From: an uncultured Tateyamaria sp.
Lineage (GTDB): Bacteria; Pseudomonadota; Alphaproteobacteria; Rhodobacterales; Rhodobacteraceae
NCBI RefSeq assembly: GCF_947496075.1
Contig: NZ_CANMBJ010000003.1
Coordinates: 151,834-215,833 of the forward strand
DNA length: 64,000 nt
Direction of reading: 5' to 3'
Notes under the pieces: generated by a model
The model's database searches: none
Seen by the model: only the letters and a program-made list of their open reading frames with translations
What the model was told of the DNA's origin: nothing
Shown here: positions 26,960-35,780 of the stretch, piece by piece
Numbering within the stretch: position 1 is the first letter of the stretch
How the letters are laid out: each line of letters opens with the position of its first letter
Translations under genes and position numbers: made by a program

Positions 26960-27874
26960 TCACAGCTGATAGCGGCGCATCCGCGTCTGGATGCCAAAGA
27001 GGTAGATACAGACACCGACGAGGATGATCGCAAACATCGCGCCAGCGATGGCCGAGCCCATATGTGGGTCGCCCAACTGAAGCTGGAAGCCAAAGAAGGT
27101 GCGATACATGAATGTGCCCAGGATATCGGTCGAGAAATCCGGCCCGGCCAGAGCGCCCTGTGCTGCATAGATCAAATCAAAGGCGTTGAAGTTGCCGACA
27201 AATGTTAGGATCGAGATGATCCCGATCGATGGCAAGATCAGTGGCAGCTTGATTTTCCAGAAGGCTGCCATGCCGGTGATGCCGTCAACCTCTCCGGCTT
27301 CGAGGATTTCTTCGGGAATGGTGAGAAGTGCGGCGTATATCAGCATCATCGGTATGCCGACGAACTGCCAGACCGAAACAAGCGCCAGTGTGGTGAGTGC
27401 GTATTCTTCTTTCCCGAGCCATGGGGCGTAGAGCGACCCGAGACCCACAGCATCCAGCATTGAGGGCGCAATGCCCCAAATCGGGGATAGGATCAGCTTC
27501 CATGCGAAACCGACGATGACGAATGACAGGATTGTCGGAATAAAGATCGCTGAACGGTAGAGCGCGGCAAACCGCAGTCGCGGATGACTGAGCAGAGCGG
27601 CGAGTGCGACGCCAATAGGGTTTTGCACCAGCATATGGACCAGAAAGAACCAGAAGTTATTGCCCAGAGCATTCCAGAACTGTTCAGCCCAGATTGGGTC
27701 AAAGAACAGCGTTCGGAAATTCTCTAGTCCCACAAACACCCGCTCCTGATCGACCCGGGTGTAAAGCGCGAGCCACAAGGTGTTGAAGAGCGGAAAGATC
27801 ATCACGGCGGTGTAGACAAAGACGGCTGGCGCAAGGAACACGAGGATATGCCAGCGAATGCGGGCCTGTTTCAT
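26960..27874 (-). CDS. Sugar ABC transporter permease (MalF type)
   Basis: A 304-residue inner-membrane permease with six or seven helices and the EAA motif EAGEVDGITGMAAFWKIKLPL. It follows the binding-protein gene after a 64-base gap that contains a strong hairpin (27896-27921). Confidence 0.92.
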   Translation of the reverse strand: MKQARIRWHILVFLAPAVFVYTAVMIFPLFNTLWLALYTRVDQERVFVGLENFRTLFFDPIWAEQFWNALGNNFWFFLVHMLVQNPIGVALAALLSHPRLRFAALYRSAIFIPTILSFVIVGFAWKLILSPIWGIAPSMLDAVGLGSLYAPWLGKEEYALTTLALVSVWQFVGIPMMLIYAALLTIPEEILEAGEVDGITGMAAFWKIKLPLILPSIGIISILTFVGNFNAFDLIYAAQGALAGPDFSTDILGTFMYRTFFGFQLQLGDPHMGSAIAGAMFAIILVGVCIYLFGIQTRMRRYQL

Positions 27875-27895
27875 TTATCTCACTCCGGGAAAGGG

Positions 27896-27921
27896 CCCCG
27901 GGCCGTTTGACGTGCCCGGGG
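27896..27921 (-). terminator. Intercistronic hairpin between binding-protein and permease genes
   Basis: CCCCGGGC (27896-27903), ten bases, GCCCGGGG (27914-27921) form a perfect 8-bp GC stem just behind the binding-protein stop. No T-tract follows on the minus strand. Such hairpins commonly protect or partly terminate the message so that binding protein is made in excess over permease. Confidence 0.65.
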
Positions 27922-27938
27922 TTGTGCAGCACAGGAGG

Positions 27939-29192
27939 TTACTGCTGCGGTTCGTACCAGCTTGCCAGACCGTCCTGCAGGCCCTGGCCAAGGTCTTCGG
28001 GCGTCGCGGTGCCTTTGATGGCAGCAACCGATGCACCCCATGTTTCGTTTTCCAGGTTCGGCGTGCCACGTGACAGGATCTGGTATGTGGACCGGATCGT
28101 GGATTCACACTCGCCGCGCCAGCTTACGAATTCCTTGGCAAGCGGATCTTCCAGCTCGACAGGCGTTTTCGACAGGGGGAAGAAACCCGGAAGCGCGTTG
28201 CCGAAGATGCCCGCGAATTCAGGGTTTGCGACCCAGGCTAGGAACGTGCGCGCGGCTTCTGGATTGTCGGTAGCAGCATTCATGCCGATCCCGATATCCG
28301 TGTGATCCGAGATGTAGCACGTGTCGCCAGCCGCCTGGACCGGTGGTTTGAACGCGCCCATCTCGAAATCAGCTTGTGCGTTGAAGCCGGAGATTTCCCA
28401 AGAGCCTGCCGGATAGATCGCCGCGCGGCCCAATGTGAAAATGTTCTGGCTGTCGGGATAGGTTTGCGCCTCATATCCCGCGCCAAGGTAGTCCCCCCAG
28501 CGGGCAAGGGTGGCATAGGGCGCGACCCATTCCGGATCGGTCAGGGTCTGCTCACCGGCGATCAATGCCAGACGGCCTTCTTCACCCTTCCAGTAGTTTG
28601 GACCAATGTTGTTGTAGCCCATTGTCGCGGCTTCCCATTGGTCGTTTGTGCCCATCGCCATCGGGATGTAGCCGCCATCTTCCTTGATTGTGTCGAGGGC
28701 CGCGAAGAATTCGGCCTCTGTTTCGGGGACGCTTAGACCTAGCTCTTCAAAGGCGTCCTTGTTGTAGATAAACCCATGGATGACGCTTGCCATCGGAACG
28801 CAAAAGCTGGCTGATCCATCGTCCGTCTGCCACGCGGATTTGGCAACATCCGAGAAGTTCGACATGGCTTCGAGGTCGCTCAGGTCGGACAAGTGACCGG
28901 CGTCGTAAAGAGCCAAGGATGCATCGAAGGGGCGGCAGGTGATCAGGTCGCCGGCCGATCCCGCATCCAGTTTGGAGTTGAGTACGGCGTTGTACTCGGC
29001 CGGTGCTGACGGTCTGAATTCCACCTTGATGCCAGGGTGCTCGGCCTCAAAGGCAGGGATGATCTGGTTTTGCCAGAGCTTCAGGTCATCATTCCGCCAG
29101 CTTTCAATTGTCAGAGTCGCATCCTGTGCGTAAGCGCCCGTTGCGACCAGCGCTGTTGTCGCTAGCGCCAGCTTCAATGTGTTGCGTGTCAT
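27939..29192 (-). CDS. Extracellular sugar-binding protein of CUT1 ABC transporter
   Basis: A 417-residue periplasmic protein with a signal peptide ending AYAQDA (about residue 22) and the family-1 solute-binding fold (TIESWRNDDLKLWQNQIIPAFE, NKDAFEELGL). It captures the substrate for the two permeases downstream. Next to it on the same strand is murQ, and a GlcNAc-processing operon lies divergently, so the ligand is probably GlcNAc, MurNAc or a muropeptide/chitin sugar. A strong hairpin follows the gene. Confidence 0.92.
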   Translation of the reverse strand: MTRNTLKLALATTALVATGAYAQDATLTIESWRNDDLKLWQNQIIPAFEAEHPGIKVEFRPSAPAEYNAVLNSKLDAGSAGDLITCRPFDASLALYDAGHLSDLSDLEAMSNFSDVAKSAWQTDDGSASFCVPMASVIHGFIYNKDAFEELGLSVPETEAEFFAALDTIKEDGGYIPMAMGTNDQWEAATMGYNNIGPNYWKGEEGRLALIAGEQTLTDPEWVAPYATLARWGDYLGAGYEAQTYPDSQNIFTLGRAAIYPAGSWEISGFNAQADFEMGAFKPPVQAAGDTCYISDHTDIGIGMNAATDNPEAARTFLAWVANPEFAGIFGNALPGFFPLSKTPVELEDPLAKEFVSWRGECESTIRSTYQILSRGTPNLENETWGASVAAIKGTATPEDLGQGLQDGLASWYEPQQ

Positions 29193-29218
29193 ATTTGACC
29201 TCCCCTAGGATTTTTTAG

Positions 29219-30106
29219 TCAGGTTTTTCGCGCCAAAGCGGCGCGCAGGTTTCCTTCGGTTTCTCGAAGAATTTCATATGCCTTGTCCGCTGATACGCCC
29301 GTGGCGGCGATGAGAGCAGCTGGTTTGACCTCGCCCTGCGCCATCTCGAGCGCCGTCTCAGCGGCAGTTTGTTCGACATTTGCAATCCGGCGGACAATAG
29401 ACCGCGCCCGAGCGCGCAGTTTGATGTTGTCAGCGCGCACGTTGACCATCATCCCATCGTGGACGTGGCCAAGTTCGACCGCCATCAGAGTCGACAGCAT
29501 ATTGAGTGCGATCTTTTGCGCCGTACCTGCACCCATTCGGGTTGACCCCGAAATCACTTCGGGCGGTGTGGCAAGGCAGATTGGATGATCTGCCAGTTCC
29601 AGAAGCGCGGACCCTGTGTTGTTGGCGATTGCCACGATTGTTGCGCCTGCTGATCGCGCAGTCTGCGCGGCGGCAAGTGTGTAGGGTGTCGAGCCGCTGG
29701 CCGAGACCGCAATGATCGTGTCCCGCGTGGACAGGTCCGTGAGTGTATCCTGAAGGCTTTCAGTGGCGTCTTCGGTGTCCCCAGGCATCTCGACGCCGGT
29801 TGGCAAGCCGCCCGCCATATGAATGCGCAGTTGCGCAGGTTGAATCGAGAAGGTACCGCCAAGTTCCTGTGCATCTGCGGCTGCCATCAACCCCGAAGAT
29901 CCGGCGGCCACATAGTGCAGCACGCCGCCCGCGCGGATCGTGTTTGCCATGGCAGCTGCGCCGTCTGCTATGGTCGGAGCCGCCGCTAGAACAACTTCGG
30001 CCGCGGCGATCTGCCCGCGGGCCAGCACGCCTGCCACATCTGCCAGCGGGCGCATATCGAGCCCCTCTGCCATGTCGTGCAGCGCTTCAGTTCGTGGCCT
30101 GGGCAT
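29219..30106 (-). CDS. murQ: N-acetylmuramic acid 6-phosphate etherase
   Basis: Cleaves the lactyl ether of MurNAc-6-P to give GlcNAc-6-P and D-lactate. The 295-residue length and motifs fit: an SIS domain with AAGSSGLMAAADAQELGGTF, ESLQDTLTD, SASGSTPYTLAA and ISGSTRMGAGTAQKIALN, and the C-terminal UBA-like helix region. GGAGGA lies five bases before the ATG. It is the first gene of the minus-strand transporter operon and diverges from the amino-sugar kinase, giving a complete MurNAc-to-GlcN route with the plus-strand genes. Confidence 0.94.
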   Translation of the reverse strand: MPRPRTEALHDMAEGLDMRPLADVAGVLARGQIAAAEVVLAAAPTIADGAAAMANTIRAGGVLHYVAAGSSGLMAAADAQELGGTFSIQPAQLRIHMAGGLPTGVEMPGDTEDATESLQDTLTDLSTRDTIIAVSASGSTPYTLAAAQTARSAGATIVAIANNTGSALLELADHPICLATPPEVISGSTRMGAGTAQKIALNMLSTLMAVELGHVHDGMMVNVRADNIKLRARARSIVRRIANVEQTAAETALEMAQGEVKPAALIAATGVSADKAYEILRETEGNLRAALARKT

Positions 30107-30132
30107 ACGATTCCTCCGTTACAGATAAAAAG

Positions 30133-30247
30133 ATACCTATATAATACCTTTTGTCCAGAATTTTCTTAACCTCTGGAAATATGGAGAAATTTGCAATTTT
30201 GTGGGAGTATTGGTTCTATTTAGGCCTTTAGTTTCTGCGATAGGTAT
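30133..30247. promoter_or_regulatory. Repeated ATACCT boxes in the murQ/kinase divergent promoter
   Basis: ATACCTAT (30133-30140) recurs as its exact reverse complement ATAGGTAT at 30240-30247, and a further ATACCT sits at 30144-30149, one helical turn from the first. The boxes flank an AT-rich 156-base region between the divergent operons, immediately before each start. They are candidate half-sites for the GntR regulator encoded at 31137. Confidence 0.45.
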
Positions 30248-30262
30248 TGTAATGGCATTAGT

Positions 30263-31150
30263 ATGAGCAGATCAGACGATACCCTTGTTATTGCCATCGA
30301 CGGTGGTGGAACGCGCTGCCGTATGAACGCGTTCGAGCGTGGGGATGTCGTTTCGGTTGAAACCGGGTCTGCGAATGTGTCCACAGATTTTGACCGGGCG
30401 GTTCGTGAAGTTGTGCGGGGACTTCAATACCTTGCCGAGCGTATGTCGCGACCGGTTGAGGAGCTGTCCGCCGCACCCACCTTTGTTGGTCTGGCGGGTG
30501 TTACGGGGACTGACATCACTGACCGACTACGCGCGGCATTGCCGTTTCGACTTGTTCGAATCGCGGACGATCGGCCCGCAGCCGTGCGCGGAGTGCTGGG
30601 CCAGCGAGATGGTGTCATCGCCCATTGTGGGACCGGGTCGTTTTATGCCGCACAATTCAGTGGTGACATCAAGCTGGCTGGTGGTTGGGGCCCGGTTCTG
30701 GGAGATGAGGCATCGGCGCAATGGGTTGGTCGCATGGCCCTGCAGCTGACGCTTGAAACCGTTGATGGTCGGGCCGACGCTACGGCACTGAGCGAGCGTA
30801 TCCTGACGGAATTCGATGGCGCTTCGGGTCTTGTTGGTTTTGCAGGCGCGGCGCTTCCTTCAGAGTTTGGCAAGCTGGCGCCGCAGGTGACCAATGCCGC
30901 GGCGGATGGTGACGCTCTCGCGCTAAAGATCATGTCTCGGGGGGGTGATGAGGTTGCCCGAGCGATCCGTCATCTGGGATGGCAAGCGGGCGTGCCGCTA
31001 TGTTTGACCGGCGGTATTGGTCCGCATTATGGGCCGTACCTTCCGGAAAACGTTCGGACCTGTTTGTCGAAAGCTGAGGGTGAGCCGCTGGATGGCGCGA
31101 TGTCCCTCGCGCTGGATTTTGCAAGGGAGATCGCCGATGAGCACCGTTGA
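30263..31150 (+). CDS. BadF/BcrA-type amino-sugar kinase (GlcNAc/MurNAc kinase)
   Basis: A 295-residue ASKHA-fold kinase. The phosphate-1 motif VIAIDGGGTRCRM, the FVGLAGVTG stretch, GVIAHCGTGSFY, and GGWGPVLGDEASAQWVG match the NAGK/BadF group that phosphorylates GlcNAc or MurNAc at O6. In this operon it would make MurNAc-6-P for MurQ or GlcNAc-6-P for NagA after ABC import of unphosphorylated sugar. It overlaps the GntR gene by 14 bases. Confidence 0.88.
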   Translation: MSRSDDTLVIAIDGGGTRCRMNAFERGDVVSVETGSANVSTDFDRAVREVVRGLQYLAERMSRPVEELSAAPTFVGLAGVTGTDITDRLRAALPFRLVRIADDRPAAVRGVLGQRDGVIAHCGTGSFYAAQFSGDIKLAGGWGPVLGDEASAQWVGRMALQLTLETVDGRADATALSERILTEFDGASGLVGFAGAALPSEFGKLAPQVTNAAADGDALALKIMSRGGDEVARAIRHLGWQAGVPLCLTGGIGPHYGPYLPENVRTCLSKAEGEPLDGAMSLALDFAREIADEHR

Positions 31151-31886
31151 GTTCCTTCGCCCGGATAGTTGGTTGGCCGCCAATGGTGGGCCGCGTTACG
31201 TGCAGCTAAGGCGGCGGCTGGAAGAGGGGATCGGCACTGGCGTTCTGCCGCCCAACTCCTCGCTCCCGCCGGAGCGAGAATTGGCGGATATCACTGATCT
31301 TTCGCGCGTAACCGTGCGCAAGGCCATCCAGGCGCTGGTTCAGGACGGTCTTGTAGAGCAACGTCAGGGGTCGGGGACGTTCGTTCGTGAGCCTGTTGCG
31401 CGGATGGAGCAGTCGCTTTCGCATCTGACCTCGTTCACCGAGGACATGTCCCATCGTGGCCTCGACACAACCTCGAAATGGTTGGAGCGTGGTGTTTTTG
31501 CACCCACCGAGGAGGAGCAGTGTGTTCTTGGCCTCGGTGACGTGAACGAGGTCGCGCGCATTTATCGCCTGCGGGAAGCGGGTGGTCGACCGATGGCACT
31601 GGAACGCGCTTCGCTGCCGCTCGATATCTTGCCGAACCCGTTGGAGGTCAAGACGTCGCTATACGAGGTCTTGGCGCGCCATGGAAAGCGCCCGGTTCGC
31701 GCGGTTCAGAAAATCTCGGCCATCAACATCGACGCTCCCGAGGCAGACTTGCTTGGCGTTGCTGATGGGGCTGCCGGACTGAAAATTGAACGTACATCAT
31801 ATCTGGAAAGTGGTCGGGTCGCAGAACTTACCCGCTCGCTCTATCGCGGTGACGCCTATGATTTCGTGGCGGAGCTGCGTTTGTGA
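31137..31886 (+). CDS. GntR-family regulator (HutC/UTRA type)
   Basis: A 249-residue repressor. An N-terminal winged helix (about residues 15-80: PPERELADITDLSRVTVRKAIQ, then QRQGSGTFV) is followed by a UTRA ligand domain (about 105-245). HutC/UTRA proteins in this position, such as NagR, respond to GlcN-6-P or GlcNAc-6-P. The ATG at 31137 lies inside the kinase stop region, and the larger open frame back to 31017 is the kinase gene read out of frame. It probably controls both divergent operons through the ATACCT boxes. Confidence 0.9.
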   Translation: MSTVEFLRPDSWLAANGGPRYVQLRRRLEEGIGTGVLPPNSSLPPERELADITDLSRVTVRKAIQALVQDGLVEQRQGSGTFVREPVARMEQSLSHLTSFTEDMSHRGLDTTSKWLERGVFAPTEEEQCVLGLGDVNEVARIYRLREAGGRPMALERASLPLDILPNPLEVKTSLYEVLARHGKRPVRAVQKISAINIDAPEADLLGVADGAAGLKIERTSYLESGRVAELTRSLYRGDAYDFVAELRL

Positions 31887-31906
31887 CAAGAGGAAGGTCG
31901 TCCCAC

Positions 31907-32935
31907 ATGTCAACCGAACCAACACAGATGCGCCGGGAAATTCTTGAAATACCCGACGCGGTCGAACGTCTTTTGGCGGAGGGCGGCAGTGCCGTCACCG
32001 CAGCCGCTGAAAGAGCGCGCGCTTTCGACCCGCGCTTCTTACTATCTGTCGCGCGTGGATCGTCGGACCATGCGTGCACCTACCTCAAATATGTCAGCGA
32101 GTTGATCCTCAAACGGCCCATGGCGTCGGTTGGCCCCTCCGTCAGCTCGATCTACGGCGTGGATCTTGATGCGGCTGACGCGCTTTGCATCGCTGTTTCG
32201 CAATCGGGGCAAAGCCCAGACATCCTGGCCATGACTGAAAGCCTTCGAAAGAATGGTACGTTCACGGTTGCGATCACCAACGACGACAAGTCGCGCCTTG
32301 CCATGGCCTCGGAAATTACACTTCCCATACATGCGGGTCCGGAACTCAGCGTCGCGGCGACCAAGACTTTCGTAACGTCCCTTGTCGCGGGCCTGTGGTT
32401 GATTGCAGAGACAAAGGGCGATCAAGACCTTGTCGCGGCGATCCATGCGCTACCTGATCACCTTGCTGCCGCAGCACGATGTGACTGGTCAGAGGCCGCC
32501 GCCGCAATCGACGGTTCATCGCTCTTTACGCTGGGACGTGGACCTTCGTGGGCAATCTCCAACGAAGCCGCCCTCAAATTCAAGGAAACCTGCCTCATTC
32601 ACGCAGAGAGCTATTCTTCTGCCGAAGTGTTTCACGGACCAGTTTCGATCATCGGGCAAAGTTTTCCGGTTATTACCTTCGCTGCGGGCGACGCCGCCGA
32701 GGACAGTGTTGCGCAAACGTCCGACGCACTTATTGAAAAGGGCGCGGAGGTCTTTACGCTGGCCCGAGGTGCAAAACGTGCAACAGTGTTGCCACATGTG
32801 CGGACGGGGCATTGTCTGACCGATCCCGTGGCGGCAATCGTGTCATTCTACGGTATGGTCGAGGCGGTTGCGGTTGGCCGTGGCATCAACCCCGACGCGC
32901 CGCGTCACCTTAACAAAGTGACCGAGACGGTATGA
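31907..32935 (+). CDS. SIS-domain glucosamine-6-phosphate deaminase (NagB-II type)
   Basis: A 342-residue protein with two SIS domains, like the isomerase half of GlmS without the glutaminase domain. Visible sugar-phosphate motifs are SVARGSSDHACTYLKY, AVSQSGQSPDILA, AATKTFVTSL and the second-domain LGRGPSWAISNEAALKFKET. In NagA operons this architecture usually converts GlcN-6-P to fructose-6-P and ammonia. AGGAAGG nine bases upstream sets the start at 31907; a GTG at 31883 in frame is less likely. It overlaps nagA by four bases. Confidence 0.88.
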   Translation: MSTEPTQMRREILEIPDAVERLLAEGGSAVTAAAERARAFDPRFLLSVARGSSDHACTYLKYVSELILKRPMASVGPSVSSIYGVDLDAADALCIAVSQSGQSPDILAMTESLRKNGTFTVAITNDDKSRLAMASEITLPIHAGPELSVAATKTFVTSLVAGLWLIAETKGDQDLVAAIHALPDHLAAAARCDWSEAAAAIDGSSLFTLGRGPSWAISNEAALKFKETCLIHAESYSSAEVFHGPVSIIGQSFPVITFAAGDAAEDSVAQTSDALIEKGAEVFTLARGAKRATVLPHVRTGHCLTDPVAAIVSFYGMVEAVAVGRGINPDAPRHLNKVTETV

Positions 32936-34071
32936 CCCAAGGCGCAACAGTCTATCGGAATGCTCAGGTCTTTGACGGTGAAGCCTTGCACAAGGCAGGC
33001 GCGGTCAGGTTTCAGGATGGCATCCTGACGGCCTTTGGATCGGATGTTGACGTGCCTGCCGACGCTTCCAAGACCGATCTGGGTGGGGATATTCTGTCCC
33101 CGGGTTATGTCGACCTCCAGGTCAATGGCGGCGGTGGTATCATGTTCAATGATGACCCGTCTGTCGGCACACTTCGCATAATTGCATCAGCACATCGGCG
33201 GCTTGGGGTTCGTGCTTTCTTGCCCACGCTCATCACCGATACGGCGGACAAGACCCATGCCGCAATCGCCGCAGCGGTCGATGCCGTACGCGACGGTGTC
33301 CCCGGTATTGTCGGGCTGCATCTTGAAGGACCTCACCTGTCCGTTGCGCGCAAGGGGGCCCATGACGCTGCACTCATCCGCCCGATGGAACAGGACGATC
33401 TGGATGTTCTGTTGGCTGCGGCGCGCACGTTGCCGGCCTTGATGGTCACTGTCGCACCCGAGAACGTTACAGAGATGCAAGTGCAAACGCTTGCAGCCGC
33501 TGGTGTTGTCGTTTCGTTGGGGCATACCGATGCGGAGTTTGATACCTGCTGCCGATACTTTGCCAACGGTGCCCGCTGCGCCACGCATCTTTTTAATGCC
33601 ATGAGCCAACTGGGCAATCGCCAACCGGGTTTGGTAGGGGCCACGCTTGCCACCGGTCATGCGTCCGCCGGTCTGATCGCCGATGCCATTCACGTCCATC
33701 CGGAAACCATGCGCACCGCCTGGCAGGCAAAGACCAGGCCCGGTCGTCTGTTCCTGGTGAGCGATGCCATGGCCGTTGCCGGGACTGACGGCGAGGTTTT
33801 TGAATTGGGTGGGCGAACCATCCGGCGCAAGGACGGTATTCTCACCCTTGCAGATGGAACCCTTGCTGGTGCTGATCTGGACCTGACCACGGCCATTCGA
33901 ACGCTTGTCGAAAGGGTCGGTGTCCCACTTGAGGATGCGCTCATGTCTGCAACCAGCGGCCCGGCTGACCTCATTGGACTGCCGGGTGTAGCATTGGAAC
34001 CTGGGCGGACGCAGTTGACGGACCTGATCCGCATCGCTTCAGATCTGAGCGGCGTTTCAGCTTTGATCTGA
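32932..34071 (+). CDS. nagA: N-acetylglucosamine-6-phosphate deacetylase
   Basis: Removes acetate from GlcNAc-6-P to give GlcN-6-P for the preceding deaminase. The 379-residue amidohydrolase has SPGYVDLQVNGGGG, GLHLEGPHLSVARKGAH with the metal-binding Glu, VSLGHTDAEFD and ATHLFNAMSQLGNRQPG with metal and substrate histidines, and LVSDAMAVAGT with the catalytic Asp. It is the last gene of the plus-strand operon. An 8-bp inverted repeat (TTCAGATC at 34038-34045, GATCTGAA at 34065-34072) at its stop may be a weak terminator. Confidence 0.95.
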   Translation: MTQGATVYRNAQVFDGEALHKAGAVRFQDGILTAFGSDVDVPADASKTDLGGDILSPGYVDLQVNGGGGIMFNDDPSVGTLRIIASAHRRLGVRAFLPTLITDTADKTHAAIAAAVDAVRDGVPGIVGLHLEGPHLSVARKGAHDAALIRPMEQDDLDVLLAAARTLPALMVTVAPENVTEMQVQTLAAAGVVVSLGHTDAEFDTCCRYFANGARCATHLFNAMSQLGNRQPGLVGATLATGHASAGLIADAIHVHPETMRTAWQAKTRPGRLFLVSDAMAVAGTDGEVFELGGRTIRRKDGILTLADGTLAGADLDLTTAIRTLVERVGVPLEDALMSATSGPADLIGLPGVALEPGRTQLTDLIRIASDLSGVSALI

Positions 34072-34171
34072 ACCGATTGGCCGGATGTGTCGCCGGAATG
34101 GTGTATTGCGTTGGTCTTTGGCGCATCGCCCACTTCTTCGCACGGGATCCGACCTGTGGGCAGAGAGTGTT

Positions 34172-34630
34172 TTAGGACGGATGCGGCGCGCCTTGCCCGG
34201 TGTCGAGATAGGTCTGAAGGCTGTTCAAAAAGAACATGTCCCAACCCGCTTCGCAGATGTCATAGCACAGCAGCTTTGGGGTGAGCCCGTCGTGTTCAAG
34301 CTCGATCTTCGTGCCTGCTGCTCCTTCGCTGATGCGCCAGATCACCTTGGTGCCCAGCCATTCGGTTTCAATGGCTTTTGGTTGCCCGTCATGAACATGC
34401 AGGGCGTCCACGCAGGTCCATTCCACCCGTGACGGGTCGTCCGTGTGGGTCAGTTCGAAGGTCCAGTATGAGACACCCGGCGGAAAGGAGAACTTGGCCC
34501 GATCCCCTGGGTGTCGAAGTGGTTGATCCGGGCGCGTCCACCAGTGTTCGACACCGTGCGTGACAGCGTTGAAGGCCGCGGTAGCGTCCGCTGTGACAAC
34601 AATGGATTTCCGGTAGTTTTGCATGTTCAC
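34172..34630 (-). CDS. SRPBCC (AHSA1-type START/Bet v1) domain protein
   Basis: A small single-domain protein of about 152 residues with the AHSA1 pattern: YRKSIVVTADATAAFNAVT at the N-terminus, EWLGTKVIWRISE in the middle and LCYDICEAGWDMFFLNSLQTYLDTG at the C-terminus. These proteins hold hydrophobic ligands in a deep pocket; the ligand is not known. AGGAG seven bases upstream favours the GTG at 34630; the ATG at 34624 is the alternative. It follows the GST gene by 11 bases on the same strand. Confidence 0.8.
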   Translation of the reverse strand: MNMQNYRKSIVVTADATAAFNAVTHGVEHWWTRPDQPLRHPGDRAKFSFPPGVSYWTFELTHTDDPSRVEWTCVDALHVHDGQPKAIETEWLGTKVIWRISEGAAGTKIELEHDGLTPKLLCYDICEAGWDMFFLNSLQTYLDTGQGAPHPS

Positions 34631-34641
34631 TGTCTCGCTCC

Positions 34642-35310
34642 TTACGACGCTTCGGTCCAATGAGGTGGGAAGGTCGCTGCCACGTTTGGCAGCTGCTCAA
34701 TACGTGCCACCCAATCTGCGACTTTGGGTGAGATCGCGTGGAGATTGGGCAACCCGAGGTCTTGCATGATCTGTGGTTTCGTCTCGGTCGCCCGTTGGAT
34801 CAATCGAACATGAGGAAAGGCAACTGCGTCCACTGCTCCCGGTCGCGCCCCGGAAAGGTAGGGCGCGTCGTTCAGGATATCGGACAAGTGGCCCAATTCG
34901 GATCGCAGAGTGTCAGCGGCAGCCAATAAATCGTCAGTGGCTTCTGCAGCGCCATCGAAAAAGATTGGCGACAGAACCGCACTGGTCGCCGGTGGCAAAT
35001 AGTCAAAGACATCCATTGTGCGTTGCCAGATTTGCCCGGCTTCCTGTGGCGTTTCCCCAAACAAAGGTGACCCGGGATGCGTGCGATCCAGCCACGCGAG
35101 GATGGCGATGGAATGACCAAGCGTTTGATCGCCGCTTGTTAGAGTTGGCACTGTGCCGCGGGGATTGAGCGCAAGATATGTATCTGATTTGTGCTCTTTT
35201 TGTGCGGCAGAAAGCATGTGAACGTCATAGTCGAGGCCCTTGAAAGCCATGCCAAGCGCTGCGCGCCAGGGGCTTGGCGCCCCGCTCACTGTCCAGAATT
35301 CGACTGTCAT
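34642..35310 (-). CDS. Glutathione S-transferase family protein
   Basis: A 222-residue GST. The N-terminal thioredoxin-like domain (about 1-80) contains the S-P-W region SGAPSPWRAALG in place of a catalytic Tyr, the cis-proline motif NPRGTVPTL and the glutathione contact LGHSIAILAWLD. The all-helical C-terminal domain follows. It likely conjugates or reduces electrophiles. It diverges from an HxlR regulator with a clear operator between, a common arrangement for quinone or aldehyde stress genes. Confidence 0.87.
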   Translation of the reverse strand: MTVEFWTVSGAPSPWRAALGMAFKGLDYDVHMLSAAQKEHKSDTYLALNPRGTVPTLTSGDQTLGHSIAILAWLDRTHPGSPLFGETPQEAGQIWQRTMDVFDYLPPATSAVLSPIFFDGAAEATDDLLAAADTLRSELGHLSDILNDAPYLSGARPGAVDAVAFPHVRLIQRATETKPQIMQDLGLPNLHAISPKVADWVARIEQLPNVAATFPPHWTEAS

Positions 35311-35384
35311 GGTGCATATCCTTTGAGGCTGCGTGTTTGCACAGGCCTAGCCTCATTGGTATGTTTGGAAAAGTAGGCAGGAAT

Positions 35385-35403
35385 TTTTGATATACTATCA
35401 AAA
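35385..35403. promoter_or_regulatory. Operator between GST and hxlR genes
   Basis: TTTTGATA-TAC-TATCAAAA is a perfect palindrome of 19 bases, with a further TGATACTATT just downstream, in the 116-base divergent gap. It lies 24 bases before the HxlR start and is likely its binding site, covering both promoters. Confidence 0.6.
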
Positions 35404-35426
35404 ATGATACTATTGGGGAAATACTG

Positions 35427-35780
35427 ATGTCTGAGGCTGTAACGGCACCGGTGGACACGCCTGTTTCTGGTGACAAGACGTGCCCTGCACCGATTGTGAT
35501 CGGGATGATCGGTGGGAAATGGAAGCTGCTGATTCTACAGATTCTGATTTTTCAAGGTACCAAGCGGTTCGGCGAATTGCGCAAATCCATTGATGGGATC
35601 ACCCAAACGATGTTGACCAACCAGCTTAGGGCGCTTGAGGCAGATGGGCTTGTGATCAGAAAGGTCTATGCGGAGGTTCCGCCACGCGTGGAGTATTCAG
35701 CGAGCATGGATGGGTTGGCTTTGGAACCGGTGTTCACGTCGATGCATGACTGGTGGACCAATCGGTCAGCCGCGCCTTAA
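35427..35780 (+). CDS. HxlR-family transcriptional regulator
   Basis: A 117-residue winged-helix regulator. The HxlR motif CPAPIVIGMIGGKWKLLIL, KRFGELRKSIDGITQTMLT and the wing RKVYAEVPPRVEYS are clear. The single conserved Cys (about residue 18) is at the position used for electrophile or redox sensing in HxlR proteins such as YodB and HypR. It diverges from the GST gene and probably represses it. Its 3' end overlaps the end of a second, convergent hxlR gene by 15 bases. Confidence 0.9.
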   Translation: MSEAVTAPVDTPVSGDKTCPAPIVIGMIGGKWKLLILQILIFQGTKRFGELRKSIDGITQTMLTNQLRALEADGLVIRKVYAEVPPRVEYSASMDGLALEPVFTSMHDWWTNRSAAP

